Virus record (IMG/VR): IMGVR_UViG_3300045738_001212
Span: 62,001 to 126,000 of that record
DNA from: a virus
Strand: one strand, 5' to 3'
DNA: 64,000 bases
Positions 46,618 to 55,755 of this stretch are shown in pieces. Numbering within the stretch: position 1 is the stretch's first letter; each line of letters begins with the position of its first letter. The notes below the pieces were generated by a model. That model was not told where the DNA came from and did not search any database. It saw only the letters and a list, made by a program, of their open reading frames with translations. Both the position numbers and the translations under genes were made by a program.

Positions 46618-47718
46618 ATGTCTTCAATCGCCTTCAATGTACCGATAAATTCGGTCTCGTTCGGGCAAATATCGACCCTCCTGTTAAAGACCTATCACAA
46701 GAAGTCTTTGGCAGGAGAGTCCTTGCCTGAGCTTAAGGTTTTCCCTTTGGGTGGGCAGGTTGACCTTTCCTCTCAGAAAAAAGACGACCTGTTCGATCTG
46801 TGGTTGAACAAAAGAAGCACGGAAGCGTTGGAGAGTCATAAAAAAAGCGATCCATGTTTTAAGCTGTGGCATTTAGTTGGATCAATAGAATCTTTCTCCT
46901 GTGATCAAACTCTATTTTCTTTTTATGAACTAAATTCTCCGACCAAGGTTGAAACCAATATAGTAAAGAATAATAGAACTATTTTTAGTTCCCAATACAC
47001 TTGCGACATATTTAAAAGCTCGGGAGTAGACACTGAATACGTCCCCCTAGCATTTGATGACTTCAATTTCAAAAGACTAGAGGGCAAGGAGTACTTTTCT
47101 GACGGAAGAATAACTTTTGGGCTTGTCGGCAAAATGGAGAGAAGAAAGAGGCACGATAAAATCCTTAGTGCGTGGGCTAAAAAATTTGGAGATGATAAAA
47201 GATACGCCCTACATTGCGCTCTATACAATCCCTTCCTCAACCCAGAGCAAAACAACGCCTTCGTCCACAAAGCCCTGAATGGAAAGAAATATTTTAATAT
47301 AAACTTCTTGAATTACATGGGCGAAAATGAAACCTATAATGATTACCTTAATTCAATAGATATAATCATCGGCATGTCAGGCGGCGAAGGGTGGGGACTC
47401 CCAGAATTTCATACGGTTGCAATAGGTAAACACGGAATAATTATGGACGCTCACGGATATAAGGGATGGGCAAATGAAAAAAATGTTACCTTGGTCGGTC
47501 CCTCTGGGAAAATTGATGCTGCTGACGGTATATTTTTCAGTAAAGACGTAAACCATAATCAAGGTCAAATCTTTGATTTCGATGAGGATGATTTTATATC
47601 TGCCTGTGAAGAAACCATAAAGAAATATGAGGCTAACCCCAAAAACGAAGAAGGCATTAAGCTTCAAAAAGAGTTTACAAAAGACAAGTTCCTAAACAAT
47701 ATACTCTCAAAGATATGA
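46618..47718 (+). CDS. GT4-family glycosyltransferase
   Basis: A 366-aa GT-B protein. The C-terminal domain has ITFGLVGKMERRKRHDKIL and IIIGMSGGEGWGLPEFHTVAIGK, with the G-E-G-W-G-L-P-E nucleotide-sugar motif of GT4 enzymes. The N-terminal half lacks clear motifs. It starts a 7.6-kb plus-strand glycan cluster and overlaps the FkbM gene by 4 nt. Confidence 0.8.
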   Translation: MSSIAFNVPINSVSFGQISTLLLKTYHKKSLAGESLPELKVFPLGGQVDLSSQKKDDLFDLWLNKRSTEALESHKKSDPCFKLWHLVGSIESFSCDQTLFSFYELNSPTKVETNIVKNNRTIFSSQYTCDIFKSSGVDTEYVPLAFDDFNFKRLEGKEYFSDGRITFGLVGKMERRKRHDKILSAWAKKFGDDKRYALHCALYNPFLNPEQNNAFVHKALNGKKYFNINFLNYMGENETYNDYLNSIDIIIGMSGGEGWGLPEFHTVAIGKHGIIMDAHGYKGWANEKNVTLVGPSGKIDAADGIFFSKDVNHNQGQIFDFDEDDFISACEETIKKYEANPKNEEGIKLQKEFTKDKFLNNILSKI

Positions 47719-48473
47719 TGACACCAGAATTCACAATCAGAACATTCACCGACGACCAATACGTCCTAGATAAAATCTTCTACGCGAACAACTATAGACT
47801 TAAAAAGTTCCCCGAAGAAGGTGAGTCTGTAGTCGTGGATATCGGAGCACATACAGGATTCTTCTCTCTTCTTTGCCTAATGAGAAACGCCACTCAGGTT
47901 TACAGCGTGGAACCGTTTGGTGAAAACTACAGAATCCTATCAAGAAACACGGAAGCCTTTGCCGACAAATTAACCAGCATGAAGCTTGGCATTTATACAG
48001 AAACAAAATTTGCTAGGCTAAAATATCCCAAACCCGAAAACAACTTTTTCTTTTTGAGCCATATCGGTTTTTACGATGGAGAAGAAGAAGCCTTTTCAGA
48101 GACGTGCCACTTCATTAAGCTGGATACCCTCTTGGGGGGGCTAACGGAGGAAAAGGTTGACCTATTAAAAATTCACATAGGCTATGGAGAGGCGGACATA
48201 CTATTGTCTTCTGAAAAGATTGATAAGTGTAGGTTCGTTTGTGGGGAAACCTCTGCTAACGAAAAGAAACTTAAGGAACTGGTTCAATACATGACCGACA
48301 AGGGGTTTCAAGATTCTTTCTTGTCTAAATCTAAAGAGAAAGAAGAGTTGCACATGTTTGTGTTTGCTAAAGATTCATGCCAAGAACTGTTTGACATATA
48401 CGCCCCCGGTTCCGCCGAAGAAGCAGATCAACAGCAAGCGGAGACTGATCAAATGACGAAATTTTCCCCATGA
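47715..48473 (+). CDS. FkbM-family methyltransferase
   Basis: A 252-aa protein with VVVDIGAHTGFFSLLCL (SAM loop), VYSVEPFGENYRILSRN, FIKLDTLLGG and VDLLKIHIGYGEADIL, the usual FkbM order. FkbM enzymes O-methylate sugars or lipids. Neighbouring genes are glycosyltransferases, so it probably modifies the same glycan. Confidence 0.82.
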   Translation: MMTPEFTIRTFTDDQYVLDKIFYANNYRLKKFPEEGESVVVDIGAHTGFFSLLCLMRNATQVYSVEPFGENYRILSRNTEAFADKLTSMKLGIYTETKFARLKYPKPENNFFFLSHIGFYDGEEEAFSETCHFIKLDTLLGGLTEEKVDLLKIHIGYGEADILLSSEKIDKCRFVCGETSANEKKLKELVQYMTDKGFQDSFLSKSKEKEELHMFVFAKDSCQELFDIYAPGSAEEADQQQAETDQMTKFSP

Positions 48474-48474
48474 T

Positions 48475-48822
48475 ATGCCAGTATATGAGTTTGAACATCC
48501 CGAGACGGGAGAAATCGTAGACGTAGTGCAAAAGATGAGTGGCGAACACGTTTACGAAAACCCCAAAGGAGTAAAATGGAACAGGGTATGGATGTCTCCG
48601 AACGCCGCCATAAAGGACAACCTAATTAACGCGGACACGACAGCCGAAGAATTCGTGAGAAAAACCAAAGAGAAGAACTATAATGTAGGAGAGATGTGGG
48701 ACTTATCTAAAGAACTCAGCGAAAAAAGAAAAAGAGTAGCAGGTAAAGATCATGTCAAAGAAAAAACGAAAAAAGCATACCAAAAAAAATGCGACAAGGC
48801 CCACCCTCATGGAAACGACTAA
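48475..48822 (+). CDS. FmdB-like protein lacking zinc ligands
   Basis: A 115-aa protein that begins MPVYEFEHPETGEIVDVVQKM, like FmdB-type zinc ribbons of phages, but without the C-x-x-C pairs. The C-terminus is Lys-rich and overlaps the SET gene by 71 nt in another frame. Confidence 0.65.
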   Translation: MPVYEFEHPETGEIVDVVQKMSGEHVYENPKGVKWNRVWMSPNAAIKDNLINADTTAEEFVRKTKEKNYNVGEMWDLSKELSEKRKRVAGKDHVKEKTKKAYQKKCDKAHPHGND

Positions 48823-49888
48823 AGAAAAACCAGAAGAAACCCCAGCAAGCGCAGAGGTTGTCATAGATGTAGCTGAAGACGCCCAACAAATGGTAGAACA
48901 AGCCCCGCCGGAGCCATCGGACGCTAAAACTTACGAACTTGGTAGCGTAGAGCCCAACAAAATGGCAATTCCGGCAAAGGCTGATGACTCTCGTATGTTT
49001 GGTGAGCAATCAACACTTCAGAATTGCTATGAAAAAATTACAGTAAGAAATTCTCCCATTGAGGGCTTCGGGGTGTTTGCTCTTGTAGATATCCCACGCG
49101 ATACCGTATTGGAAGAGATTCCTTTCGTCATGTGGCCACGATCCTGTCAATTAGGAGACAAGGTGTATGCAATCATGGACCAAGACGGTTTCATCTCTCA
49201 AGATGAAAAACATTACGAACATATGAGGGCTGTGTTCGGTTTTAAACATCCAACCAAATACTATTTCAAATGGTATCCGCCCAACGCCCCAACAAATTCG
49301 GACGGAAAACCTCTCGATTTTCAAGTTCTTCCCCTTGGCTTTGGCCCGATTTATAACTCGTCAAACTCTGAAAATAATGCTGGCTGGAAGGTGAAGGAAA
49401 AGACATTCGTATTCCATACGATGAGAGACATAAAGGCGGGAGAAGAAATCCAAACCTTTTACGGATATTTTGTGACCGAAGACGGGTCAACATTTAATGT
49501 TAGCGACACGTTCGGCTTAGGTCTTGATTTTCAATCTGATCACGAAGGTGTTCTACGGGTTTTTTGCAGGTCGATGAGGTTCTCTGGAGATAAAGAAAGA
49601 GAACTCAGGTTAAAAGAGAGCGGCGTTCAAGAACTCCTCAAGCTTTTTGATCTTAGCAACAGGCAACTCAGGCTTCGCAAGATAAGTGTTATAGACGGAG
49701 CAGAGGAAAAGCACCCCTTCGAGTTCCCAGATGGATTCTCTTTGAAATTTCACTATATGAAACTGAAGGAATTCAAGCAGACCAGATTCAAAATGATCAA
49801 ACTAGTCTTTTCGTTCTACGGTAAAGAAGACTCCAAGCACGAAAAAGAACTAGCCAAGGAAGTCATCCTTCAGAACTATAATGGTTGA
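48752..49888 (+). CDS. SET-domain protein (putative lysine methyltransferase)
   Basis: A 378-aa protein with a basic start (MSKKKRKKHTKKN), an acidic linker and a SET domain: VRNSPIEGFGVFALVDIPRD, then YNSSNSENNAGW and DIKAGEEIQTFYGYF. These match the G-x-G, N-H-S-like and G-E-E-I-x-x-x-Y-G elements of the SET fold. The canonical N-H is N-S here. A C-terminal domain of about 120 residues follows. SET proteins are rare in phages; the target could be a host or phage protein. Confidence 0.72.
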   Translation: MSKKKRKKHTKKNATRPTLMETTKEKPEETPASAEVVIDVAEDAQQMVEQAPPEPSDAKTYELGSVEPNKMAIPAKADDSRMFGEQSTLQNCYEKITVRNSPIEGFGVFALVDIPRDTVLEEIPFVMWPRSCQLGDKVYAIMDQDGFISQDEKHYEHMRAVFGFKHPTKYYFKWYPPNAPTNSDGKPLDFQVLPLGFGPIYNSSNSENNAGWKVKEKTFVFHTMRDIKAGEEIQTFYGYFVTEDGSTFNVSDTFGLGLDFQSDHEGVLRVFCRSMRFSGDKERELRLKESGVQELLKLFDLSNRQLRLRKISVIDGAEEKHPFEFPDGFSLKFHYMKLKEFKQTRFKMIKLVFSFYGKEDSKHEKELAKEVILQNYNG

Positions 49889-50850
49889 TGAATATAAGTA
49901 TAAGGCTAGAAGGTGGACTAGGGGATCATTTATTGGGTAACAGGTTTGTCCCTGCTATCCTTGAAGAGTATCCAGACGCACAAATTACGGCCTTCTCTGA
50001 TACGGAGAACAATTCTTTTCAAAAAGAGTGCATAGAAATCCTCTATCCTCATTTCTATAAAGACATAAAGGTAATCCCTCACAAGAAATACAAGGAGTTC
50101 TGGGTAGACTGTCAGTTTGGGGAAGATAATTATTATGGAGCTTTGGAAAACTTACCAGACGAGGTGGTCCATGAAATGGAATCCTATGATAAGTTTTACG
50201 ATCTCCATATCGACTCCTTAAAATGGCTTGATTACGATTTCGATTGGTATAGGTATTTTAAGTTTTTCCCCGCGCCCGCGATTAAGAAAGACAAGAGTAA
50301 AGACCCCTACATAGTCTTTCAACTTCACACTTCTAGATCAGGAGTAAAGAACACCAACCACTATCTAGAGCCTTGGTACGTCAACAAGCTTATCCACACC
50401 CTAAGAGAAAGGCATAAGTGTAAGATCATAGCCACCCCGGAACTGCTAGAAGAATACAAGGAGCTTAAAGACTGTGAAAATGTTGAGATCGTTATTGGGG
50501 AAATTGAAGACATTATAGAAGAGATAAAAGACGCCTCTTTGTTTATTGGTATCGACTCAGGCTTTAGGTTTATCGGTTATTCTTTCGGGGTTCCTGCTAT
50601 TTTGTACGGAATTTGGTACAAGCAACCCTATTGGTGTGTACCTTTTCATCAAATTAGGTGGAGTTTTTATCCTGAGCAGTGCTTTCCGTTGCATCACGAC
50701 TACAAAGAAATAACGTCTCTCGCTTTTAAAATTATGGAGAACAAGGCCATATCAGTATATCCTTTCGTTCAAGATTTTGATATGGAAATGGTAAGGAGAA
50801 AATGGACCATCAACAAAGAGAAGAGTATCTTGAGGGGAGAGTCACATTAG
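49885..50850 (+). CDS. GT9-like (heptosyltransferase-type) glycosyltransferase
   Basis: A 321-aa protein starting MMNISIRLEGGLGDHLLGNRFVPAI; the G-G-L-G-D-x-L-L motif is that of GT9 enzymes. ASLFIGIDSGFRFIGYSFGVP corresponds to the D-S-G-x-x-H site of ADP-heptose transferases, with His replaced by Arg. It fits the phage's ADP-heptose genes. Acceptor unknown. Confidence 0.7.
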   Translation: MMNISIRLEGGLGDHLLGNRFVPAILEEYPDAQITAFSDTENNSFQKECIEILYPHFYKDIKVIPHKKYKEFWVDCQFGEDNYYGALENLPDEVVHEMESYDKFYDLHIDSLKWLDYDFDWYRYFKFFPAPAIKKDKSKDPYIVFQLHTSRSGVKNTNHYLEPWYVNKLIHTLRERHKCKIIATPELLEEYKELKDCENVEIVIGEIEDIIEEIKDASLFIGIDSGFRFIGYSFGVPAILYGIWYKQPYWCVPFHQIRWSFYPEQCFPLHHDYKEITSLAFKIMENKAISVYPFVQDFDMEMVRRKWTINKEKSILRGESH

Positions 50851-51572
50851 GGATAGGAATGCCTAGTGTTATCGGGCTTGGAGATGCCATTCAGTTCTCC
50901 TGTATACCGGAAAACTTCTACAAAAACACCAACCAAAGACTGGTAGACTTCAATAACTCTTACGTCTTTGACTACAACCCTTATGTTGTGCGTGATATAA
51001 CACCTCAAAAAATATTTGACCCTTGGGGGTTTAAGTGGAGTTCGGGTCACAATTTCCGTTCAAAATCAGCGAGGTGGTGTGACGGGTTGGGCCTAGAAAA
51101 ATGTTACCTAAGACACCCTCGTCTCTACATATATGAAGATACCCAAAGTCATCTAAATTCCCCTACGGTTTCCATCCATTGCTCTGGCAAAACAAGAGGG
51201 CACCTGTCTGATAAGGTGATAAACGTAATCAAAAAAAACTATAAAGACTTTGACATTATTCAGGTCGGAGGGGCAAACGACAGAGACACCCCCTTTATAG
51301 ACAGGAGAGGGTTAACCTTTTTCGAAAGCGCAAAAATCATAGCCAACAGCCAAACGTTTATTGGTATTGACTCGGCGATGTACCATGTGGCAAGGTGTTA
51401 CCCTCGTGTACGAAAGAAGATCATCATTCAAGACGACCACTTCAGCGAAGAAGAACTGCGGGATTTTTTTCCTTACAAAAAAGGATTTGATGACTGGATA
51501 GATTTTGATTCTGAATATTTTAATGAATTTGATTACGACATAGGTATAACGAACGCGCTACACAAGGTTTAA
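50802..51572 (+). CDS. GT9-like glycosyltransferase, short
   Basis: A 256-aa protein with IGLGDAIQFSCIPENFY and AKIIANSQTFIGIDSAMYHVARCYP, the G-L-G-D-x-x-x-x-x-P and D-S-x-x-x-H motifs of GT9. The His is kept in this copy. Start at 50802 is preferred because AAGGAG sits ideally before it, although it overlaps the previous gene by 49 nt. Confidence 0.68.
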   Translation: MDHQQREEYLEGRVTLGIGMPSVIGLGDAIQFSCIPENFYKNTNQRLVDFNNSYVFDYNPYVVRDITPQKIFDPWGFKWSSGHNFRSKSARWCDGLGLEKCYLRHPRLYIYEDTQSHLNSPTVSIHCSGKTRGHLSDKVINVIKKNYKDFDIIQVGGANDRDTPFIDRRGLTFFESAKIIANSQTFIGIDSAMYHVARCYPRVRKKIIIQDDHFSEEELRDFFPYKKGFDDWIDFDSEYFNEFDYDIGITNALHKV

Positions 51573-51574
51573 TT

Positions 51575-52177
51575 ATGGGAAAAGAAACAAGCAAATCTTA
51601 CAACTACAGACTGAAAAAGGGTTATGATAAATACCTACAAGGGAAAGGGGTAGACATCGGTCACGGTGGAGACCTTCTCTCTATGAGAATGTTTACTGGC
51701 ATATCAGAATTGACCCCTTACGACCTCATTGACGACTCTTCGAACGACGCCGTTACTTGTCACAACTTGCCAGACGAAGCTTTTGATTTCGTATACAGTT
51801 CTCATTGTCTGGAGCATACGAGAGACCCGCACACTACGTTTTCGAATTGGATTAGGATATGTAAAACAGGTGGGCATATCTTCACTAGCGTCCCTCACGA
51901 AGTCTTTTATGAAAAATGCCAATGGCCAAGCAGATTTGCCCCTTCTCAGATTGAGGGCGGTCACGGTCATCATTGCTCGTGGACCTTAGAGTGGAAATCA
52001 AACCTGCCTCAATCAATAAATGTTAAAGATTTTATCAAAAAATTTGAAGACGAAGGCTTGGTCGAATTTGTATTAGCCGAAACCGCTTTGGAACATTTTG
52101 ATTTTCGAAATTTTTTTGAAGATCAAACTCGGAGCAAGGCGATTTGCCAAATAGATTTCGTAGTCAGGAAACGATGA
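51575..52177 (+). CDS. SAM-dependent methyltransferase
   Basis: A 200-aa class I methyltransferase (Methyltransf_11-like): KGVDIGHGGDLLSM, HNLPDEAFDFVYSSHCLEH and WIRICKTGGHIFTSVPH. It is shorter than average but complete. Likely sugar or lipid methylation, by context. Confidence 0.75.
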   Translation: MGKETSKSYNYRLKKGYDKYLQGKGVDIGHGGDLLSMRMFTGISELTPYDLIDDSSNDAVTCHNLPDEAFDFVYSSHCLEHTRDPHTTFSNWIRICKTGGHIFTSVPHEVFYEKCQWPSRFAPSQIEGGHGHHCSWTLEWKSNLPQSINVKDFIKKFEDEGLVEFVLAETALEHFDFRNFFEDQTRSKAICQIDFVVRKR

Positions 52178-52596
52178 AAGTTTTTACCAATGGATGTTTT
52201 GACGTTCTCCACAGGGGGCACTTGGAACTGCTTAAGTACTGTCAGCAGTTAGCTTGCCCCGCGACAGGTGGATGGCTCATCGTCGGTTTGAATTCGGACA
52301 TGAGTGTCAGGGGATTAAAAGGGAAAAACAGGCCCATCAACAAGGAAGAAGATAGAAAATTTATGCTGGAAAGCTTGAAATTTGTTGACGAAGTTCACAT
52401 TTTTTCCGAGGATACCCCATACGAGTTAATCAAGAACCTCCGCCCAGATGTCATAGTAAAAGGGGGAGACTACAAGGCTGAAGATGTAGCGGGAAGCGAC
52501 ATTTGCGAGGTCAGAATTTTTAACCACTTAGAGGGGTATTCTACTTCGAACCTGATTAACTCGTGCGAAAGATTAACTTATGCTAGAAAACTATAA
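52174..52596 (+). CDS. HldE adenylyltransferase-domain protein
   Basis: A 140-aa cytidylyltransferase-fold protein starting MKVFTNGCFDVLHRGHLELL (H13-x-G-x-H16 form HRGH), then VGLNSDMSVRGLKG, RPDVIVKGGDY and the end STSNLIN. These are the marks of the RfaE/HldE C-terminal domain, which makes ADP-heptose from heptose 1-phosphate. The ATG overlaps the upstream TGA. The kinase half is at 23399-24151. Confidence 0.88.
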   Translation: MKVFTNGCFDVLHRGHLELLKYCQQLACPATGGWLIVGLNSDMSVRGLKGKNRPINKEEDRKFMLESLKFVDEVHIFSEDTPYELIKNLRPDVIVKGGDYKAEDVAGSDICEVRIFNHLEGYSTSNLINSCERLTYARKL

Positions 52597-53212
52597 AAAA
52601 CTATCTACCACTGGAGTGATTAGGCAAGTAGATGTAGAGCCCATTGTTTACGATGAGAAATACGTTGTTCATTATAACGCTGGGCTTGGTGGACTATCTA
52701 ACGAGCTATCCTGTCTACGTCTTGGGGCCATACTGGGCTGCCTAAATCAACCAATAAATAAAATTCTAGACGTGGGGTATGGTGATGGGAATTTTTTAGA
52801 ATGGGCTTCCAAGGTTGTTGAAGGGTGTTACGCCTACGACTCTTCCCCTGCGTATCCTCTTCCTTCGAATAGGCTTAAGATGGTGAACGACACGACTAGT
52901 AACTATTATGATGTAGTTACGTTTTTTAACAGTCTCGAACACATGCCTGATATTGATTTTCTTGAAAATTTAAGGTGCAAGTATGTTATTATTACGGTCC
53001 CTTGGTGTCACTACTTTTCAGATGATTGGTTTAAAGGCTGGAAACACAGAAAACCCAACGAACATATTTGGCATTTCAATGATGAATCTTTAAATAGGAT
53101 GATGAGGTCCAAGGGATATTCTTCTGTTTATTATTCTAATCTTGAGGATATTATAAGGGGAGAAAAGATTGGCTATCCGAGTTATCTAACCGCCGTTTTC
53201 TCTAAGGGTTAA
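52580..53212 (+). CDS. SAM-dependent methyltransferase
   Basis: A 210-aa protein with NKILDVGYGDGNFLEWASKV (SAM loop), YDVVTFFNSLEHMPD and IITVPWCHYFSDDW; Methyltransf_23-like. It overlaps the adenylyltransferase gene by 17 nt and meets GMD with no gap. Confidence 0.75.
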   Translation: MLENYKKLSTTGVIRQVDVEPIVYDEKYVVHYNAGLGGLSNELSCLRLGAILGCLNQPINKILDVGYGDGNFLEWASKVVEGCYAYDSSPAYPLPSNRLKMVNDTTSNYYDVVTFFNSLEHMPDIDFLENLRCKYVIITVPWCHYFSDDWFKGWKHRKPNEHIWHFNDESLNRMMRSKGYSSVYYSNLEDIIRGEKIGYPSYLTAVFSKG

Positions 53213-54274
53213 ATGAGTAATGTTATTGTTACGGGTGTGCTTGGGCAAGATGGCTCCAATATGGCGGACTTCTTGCTTAAGAATACTAGACATAAAATTT
53301 ACGGGATGATGCGGCGTAGTGCCACGCCTAACTTTAAAAACATTAAAGACCTAAAGAGCGTTCGATTTGAATTAGTTTACGGTGATCTAACCGACGAAGT
53401 AAGTATCAACAGGCTAGTTAAGAGAATCAAACCTAGATATTTTATAAACTTCGCAGCAAATTCTTTTGTCGGGTGTAGCTGGGACATGCCATTGCAAGTG
53501 TTCGACACCAATACGACAGGCGTTATCAGGTGCTTGGAAGCTATAAGAAATCACAAACCCAACTGTAGATTTTACAGTGCCGGAAGTAGCGAAGAGTTCG
53601 GTGACGTTAACTACTGCCCGCAAGATATAAGTCACCCTTTAAAACCACGAAGCCCTTACGGAGCCTCTAAGTGCGCGGCTAGACACATGGTTAAAGTCTA
53701 TCGAGAAAGCTACAACATGTATGCTGTTCACGGCGTACTATTTAACCACGAAGGCATCAGGAGGGGAGAAGAGTTTGTAACAAGGAAGATCACGAAAGGA
53801 GTTGCTCGCATTTACCACGAAATGAGAGACGTGGATAAATGGAGGCAAAGACACGGAACCAAGCCGGTGTTTGACCCTATAGAACTTGGAAACCTTGACG
53901 CCAAAAGAGACTGGAGCGACAGCGAAGATTTTGTCCAAGGAGTATGGCTGATGTTGAACCAAAAAAGCCCCAAAGACTATATCCTTGCCAGTGGAGAAGC
54001 TCATTCGATCAAGGAGTTTGTCGAAGAAGCTTTTGGTTGCGCTAAGATAGACGGAAAATGGGCTGGTAAAAATGAAAACGCAGCCTTCCTTCACTCTTGG
54101 GACGAATACAAAGTCGCCCTAGTGAAGGTCAATCCAGAATTTTACAGACCAGCAGAGGTTAACCTTTTGATGGGAGATTCCACTCCTATCAGAAAGGAGT
54201 TAAAATGGAAACCTAAAACAAATTTCACGGGGCTTGTCCGAAAAATGGTGGAATACGACATTAAAAATCCTTGA
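53213..54274 (+). CDS. gmd: GDP-mannose 4,6-dehydratase
   Basis: A 353-aa extended SDR enzyme: VTGVLGQDGSNMADFLL, MMRRSATPN, FINFAANSFVGCSWDMP, SAGSSEEFGDV, the Y-G-A-S-K site and FNHEGIRRGEEFVTRKI in outline. It is the typical GMD sequence order. It produces GDP-4-keto-6-deoxymannose, precursor of fucose, rhamnose or perosamine. The following enzyme is not in the window. Confidence 0.9.
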   Translation: MSNVIVTGVLGQDGSNMADFLLKNTRHKIYGMMRRSATPNFKNIKDLKSVRFELVYGDLTDEVSINRLVKRIKPRYFINFAANSFVGCSWDMPLQVFDTNTTGVIRCLEAIRNHKPNCRFYSAGSSEEFGDVNYCPQDISHPLKPRSPYGASKCAARHMVKVYRESYNMYAVHGVLFNHEGIRRGEEFVTRKITKGVARIYHEMRDVDKWRQRHGTKPVFDPIELGNLDAKRDWSDSEDFVQGVWLMLNQKSPKDYILASGEAHSIKEFVEEAFGCAKIDGKWAGKNENAAFLHSWDEYKVALVKVNPEFYRPAEVNLLMGDSTPIRKELKWKPKTNFTGLVRKMVEYDIKNP

Positions 54275-54299
54275 CTTCATTCTGGATTCGCGCTATACT
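54271..54299 (+). promoter_or_regulatory. Sigma-70 type promoter of replication block
   Basis: TTGACT (54271-54276), 17 nt, TATACT (54294-54299). The -35 box holds the stop codon of GMD. The start is expected near 54306, with GAGAGG before the ATG at 54327. Confidence 0.7.
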
Positions 54300-54326
54300 C
54301 TCATTGTCATTCAACTGACTGAGAGG

Positions 54327-54698
54327 ATGAAGAAGAAAGGTCCAACACCTAAAGGATTCTACCTATTTATGGTGGAAAATTTCCTGAAAGGAAAAGGAAA
54401 TCATCTTACCAGCGCGGGGTGGGCTAGGGAAACTAAAATCGCTAAAAAAATTTTTAATTTATACCCCAACGTGTATCTCTGGCACCAGATAGACCTTGGC
54501 TTTCTTTTAAATTCTTTAGCGTATTTTCTTACCCCCGAAGGAAAGTATACGTTGATTACCCAACGCAAAGGGATAGCCTTTAGACTAAAAAAAATTAAGT
54601 CCTACAAGCTTTCCCGCAGGAAGATAGGCAAAGACAAAAAGATCGTTAGAACGAAAAAAACATTAATGGATTTTTTAAATGAGCAAAAAAAGAATTAA
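54327..54698 (+). CDS. Basic hypothetical protein
   Basis: A 123-aa basic protein starting MKKKGPTPKGFYLF. The ATG at 54327 is chosen over one 31 codons earlier because a promoter and ribosome binding site (GAGAGG) precede it. Its helical core may bind DNA. It overlaps the RecA-like gene by 20 nt. Confidence 0.65.
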   Translation: MKKKGPTPKGFYLFMVENFLKGKGNHLTSAGWARETKIAKKIFNLYPNVYLWHQIDLGFLLNSLAYFLTPEGKYTLITQRKGIAFRLKKIKSYKLSRRKIGKDKKIVRTKKTLMDFLNEQKKN

Positions 54699-55755
54699 AT
54701 CGCTCCTTGTAGACAAAAGATTCAAGGGAGATCACTACAATCACCTAGAAAAAGTAAAATGGATTTGTAGCACGGGCAGTATACAACTAGACCTTTTCCT
54801 TGACGGGGGACTTAGGCCGGGATTCTTCAGGATGTCTGGCGAACCAGAAAGTGGTAAGACTAGTTTCGCCCTTAACGTGGCAAGAATATTTCAAGAAACC
54901 ATCCCGAATGCTTTTGTGTTCTATATTAATGCGGAGGGAAGACTTACTGAAGAGCTTTTGGAGCGGTCAGGAATCGACACCAGCGAAGACAAATGGTGCA
55001 GTTTCGATTCAAATATTTTAGAAACGGCGATGGGGATGGTAAAAGAACTTATTACCGAAAACGGAAGCGGGGAAGACAAGGAGCAGTATCGATATTTGTT
55101 CGTGGTTGACTCTACGGATGCGCTGATAAAAAAGGCAGACCTTAGCAAAAAATTTGACGAAGGGCAGAAAGTAGCAGGGTCAGCGGTTATCTTTTCTCAT
55201 GTCGGGAAAGTCACGAGCTTGCCTCTCACCAAGAATGGCCACGCGATGTTTATACTTTCGCAAACTCGATATAAAATGAACATGGGTATGGGCACGGGGA
55301 TGGGGACCACCCAATCAGGCGGGAAGGCTCTCAATTTCTACAGTTCCCTTATCGCTGAGATTAAACCTCTTTGGACTGATCTTTATATCTGGGAAAACCC
55401 AAGCGGAGCATCTATAGAGAAGAAGGGTAAAAGATTAGGCCACCAATGCGTTCTTAAATTTACTAAAACCCGCAACGAAAAAACAGGGCAAACGGTAGAA
55501 GTGCCGATCAAATACGGATCGAAAGGAGAAGGCTCAATATGGGCTGAACATGAAGTTATGAATCTCTGTTTGCAATTCGAATTTCTTCACAAGAAAAACG
55601 CTGGGTGGTTTGAATTTGATAAAGAACTGGTCGAAGACGCAAAAAGCGTTGACCTCAAGCCGAAACATCAAGGACTAAACAATTTAATTGGCTACTTAGA
55701 AAAAAACGAAGAGGTGACGCAGTTTCTTATGAACAAGTTTAAACAATTACTATGA
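54679..55755 (+). CDS. RecA-like recombinase
   Basis: A 358-aa protein with Walker A GEPESGKTS (54-62), Walker B RYLFVVDSTDAL and a loop-2 like GMGTGMGTTQSGGKALNFYS in outline. The core resembles phage UvsX/RecA; N- and C-terminal regions are divergent. It would bind single-stranded DNA for recombination-dependent replication or repair. Confidence 0.85.
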   Translation: MSKKRIKSLLVDKRFKGDHYNHLEKVKWICSTGSIQLDLFLDGGLRPGFFRMSGEPESGKTSFALNVARIFQETIPNAFVFYINAEGRLTEELLERSGIDTSEDKWCSFDSNILETAMGMVKELITENGSGEDKEQYRYLFVVDSTDALIKKADLSKKFDEGQKVAGSAVIFSHVGKVTSLPLTKNGHAMFILSQTRYKMNMGMGTGMGTTQSGGKALNFYSSLIAEIKPLWTDLYIWENPSGASIEKKGKRLGHQCVLKFTKTRNEKTGQTVEVPIKYGSKGEGSIWAEHEVMNLCLQFEFLHKKNAGWFEFDKELVEDAKSVDLKPKHQGLNNLIGYLEKNEEVTQFLMNKFKQLL

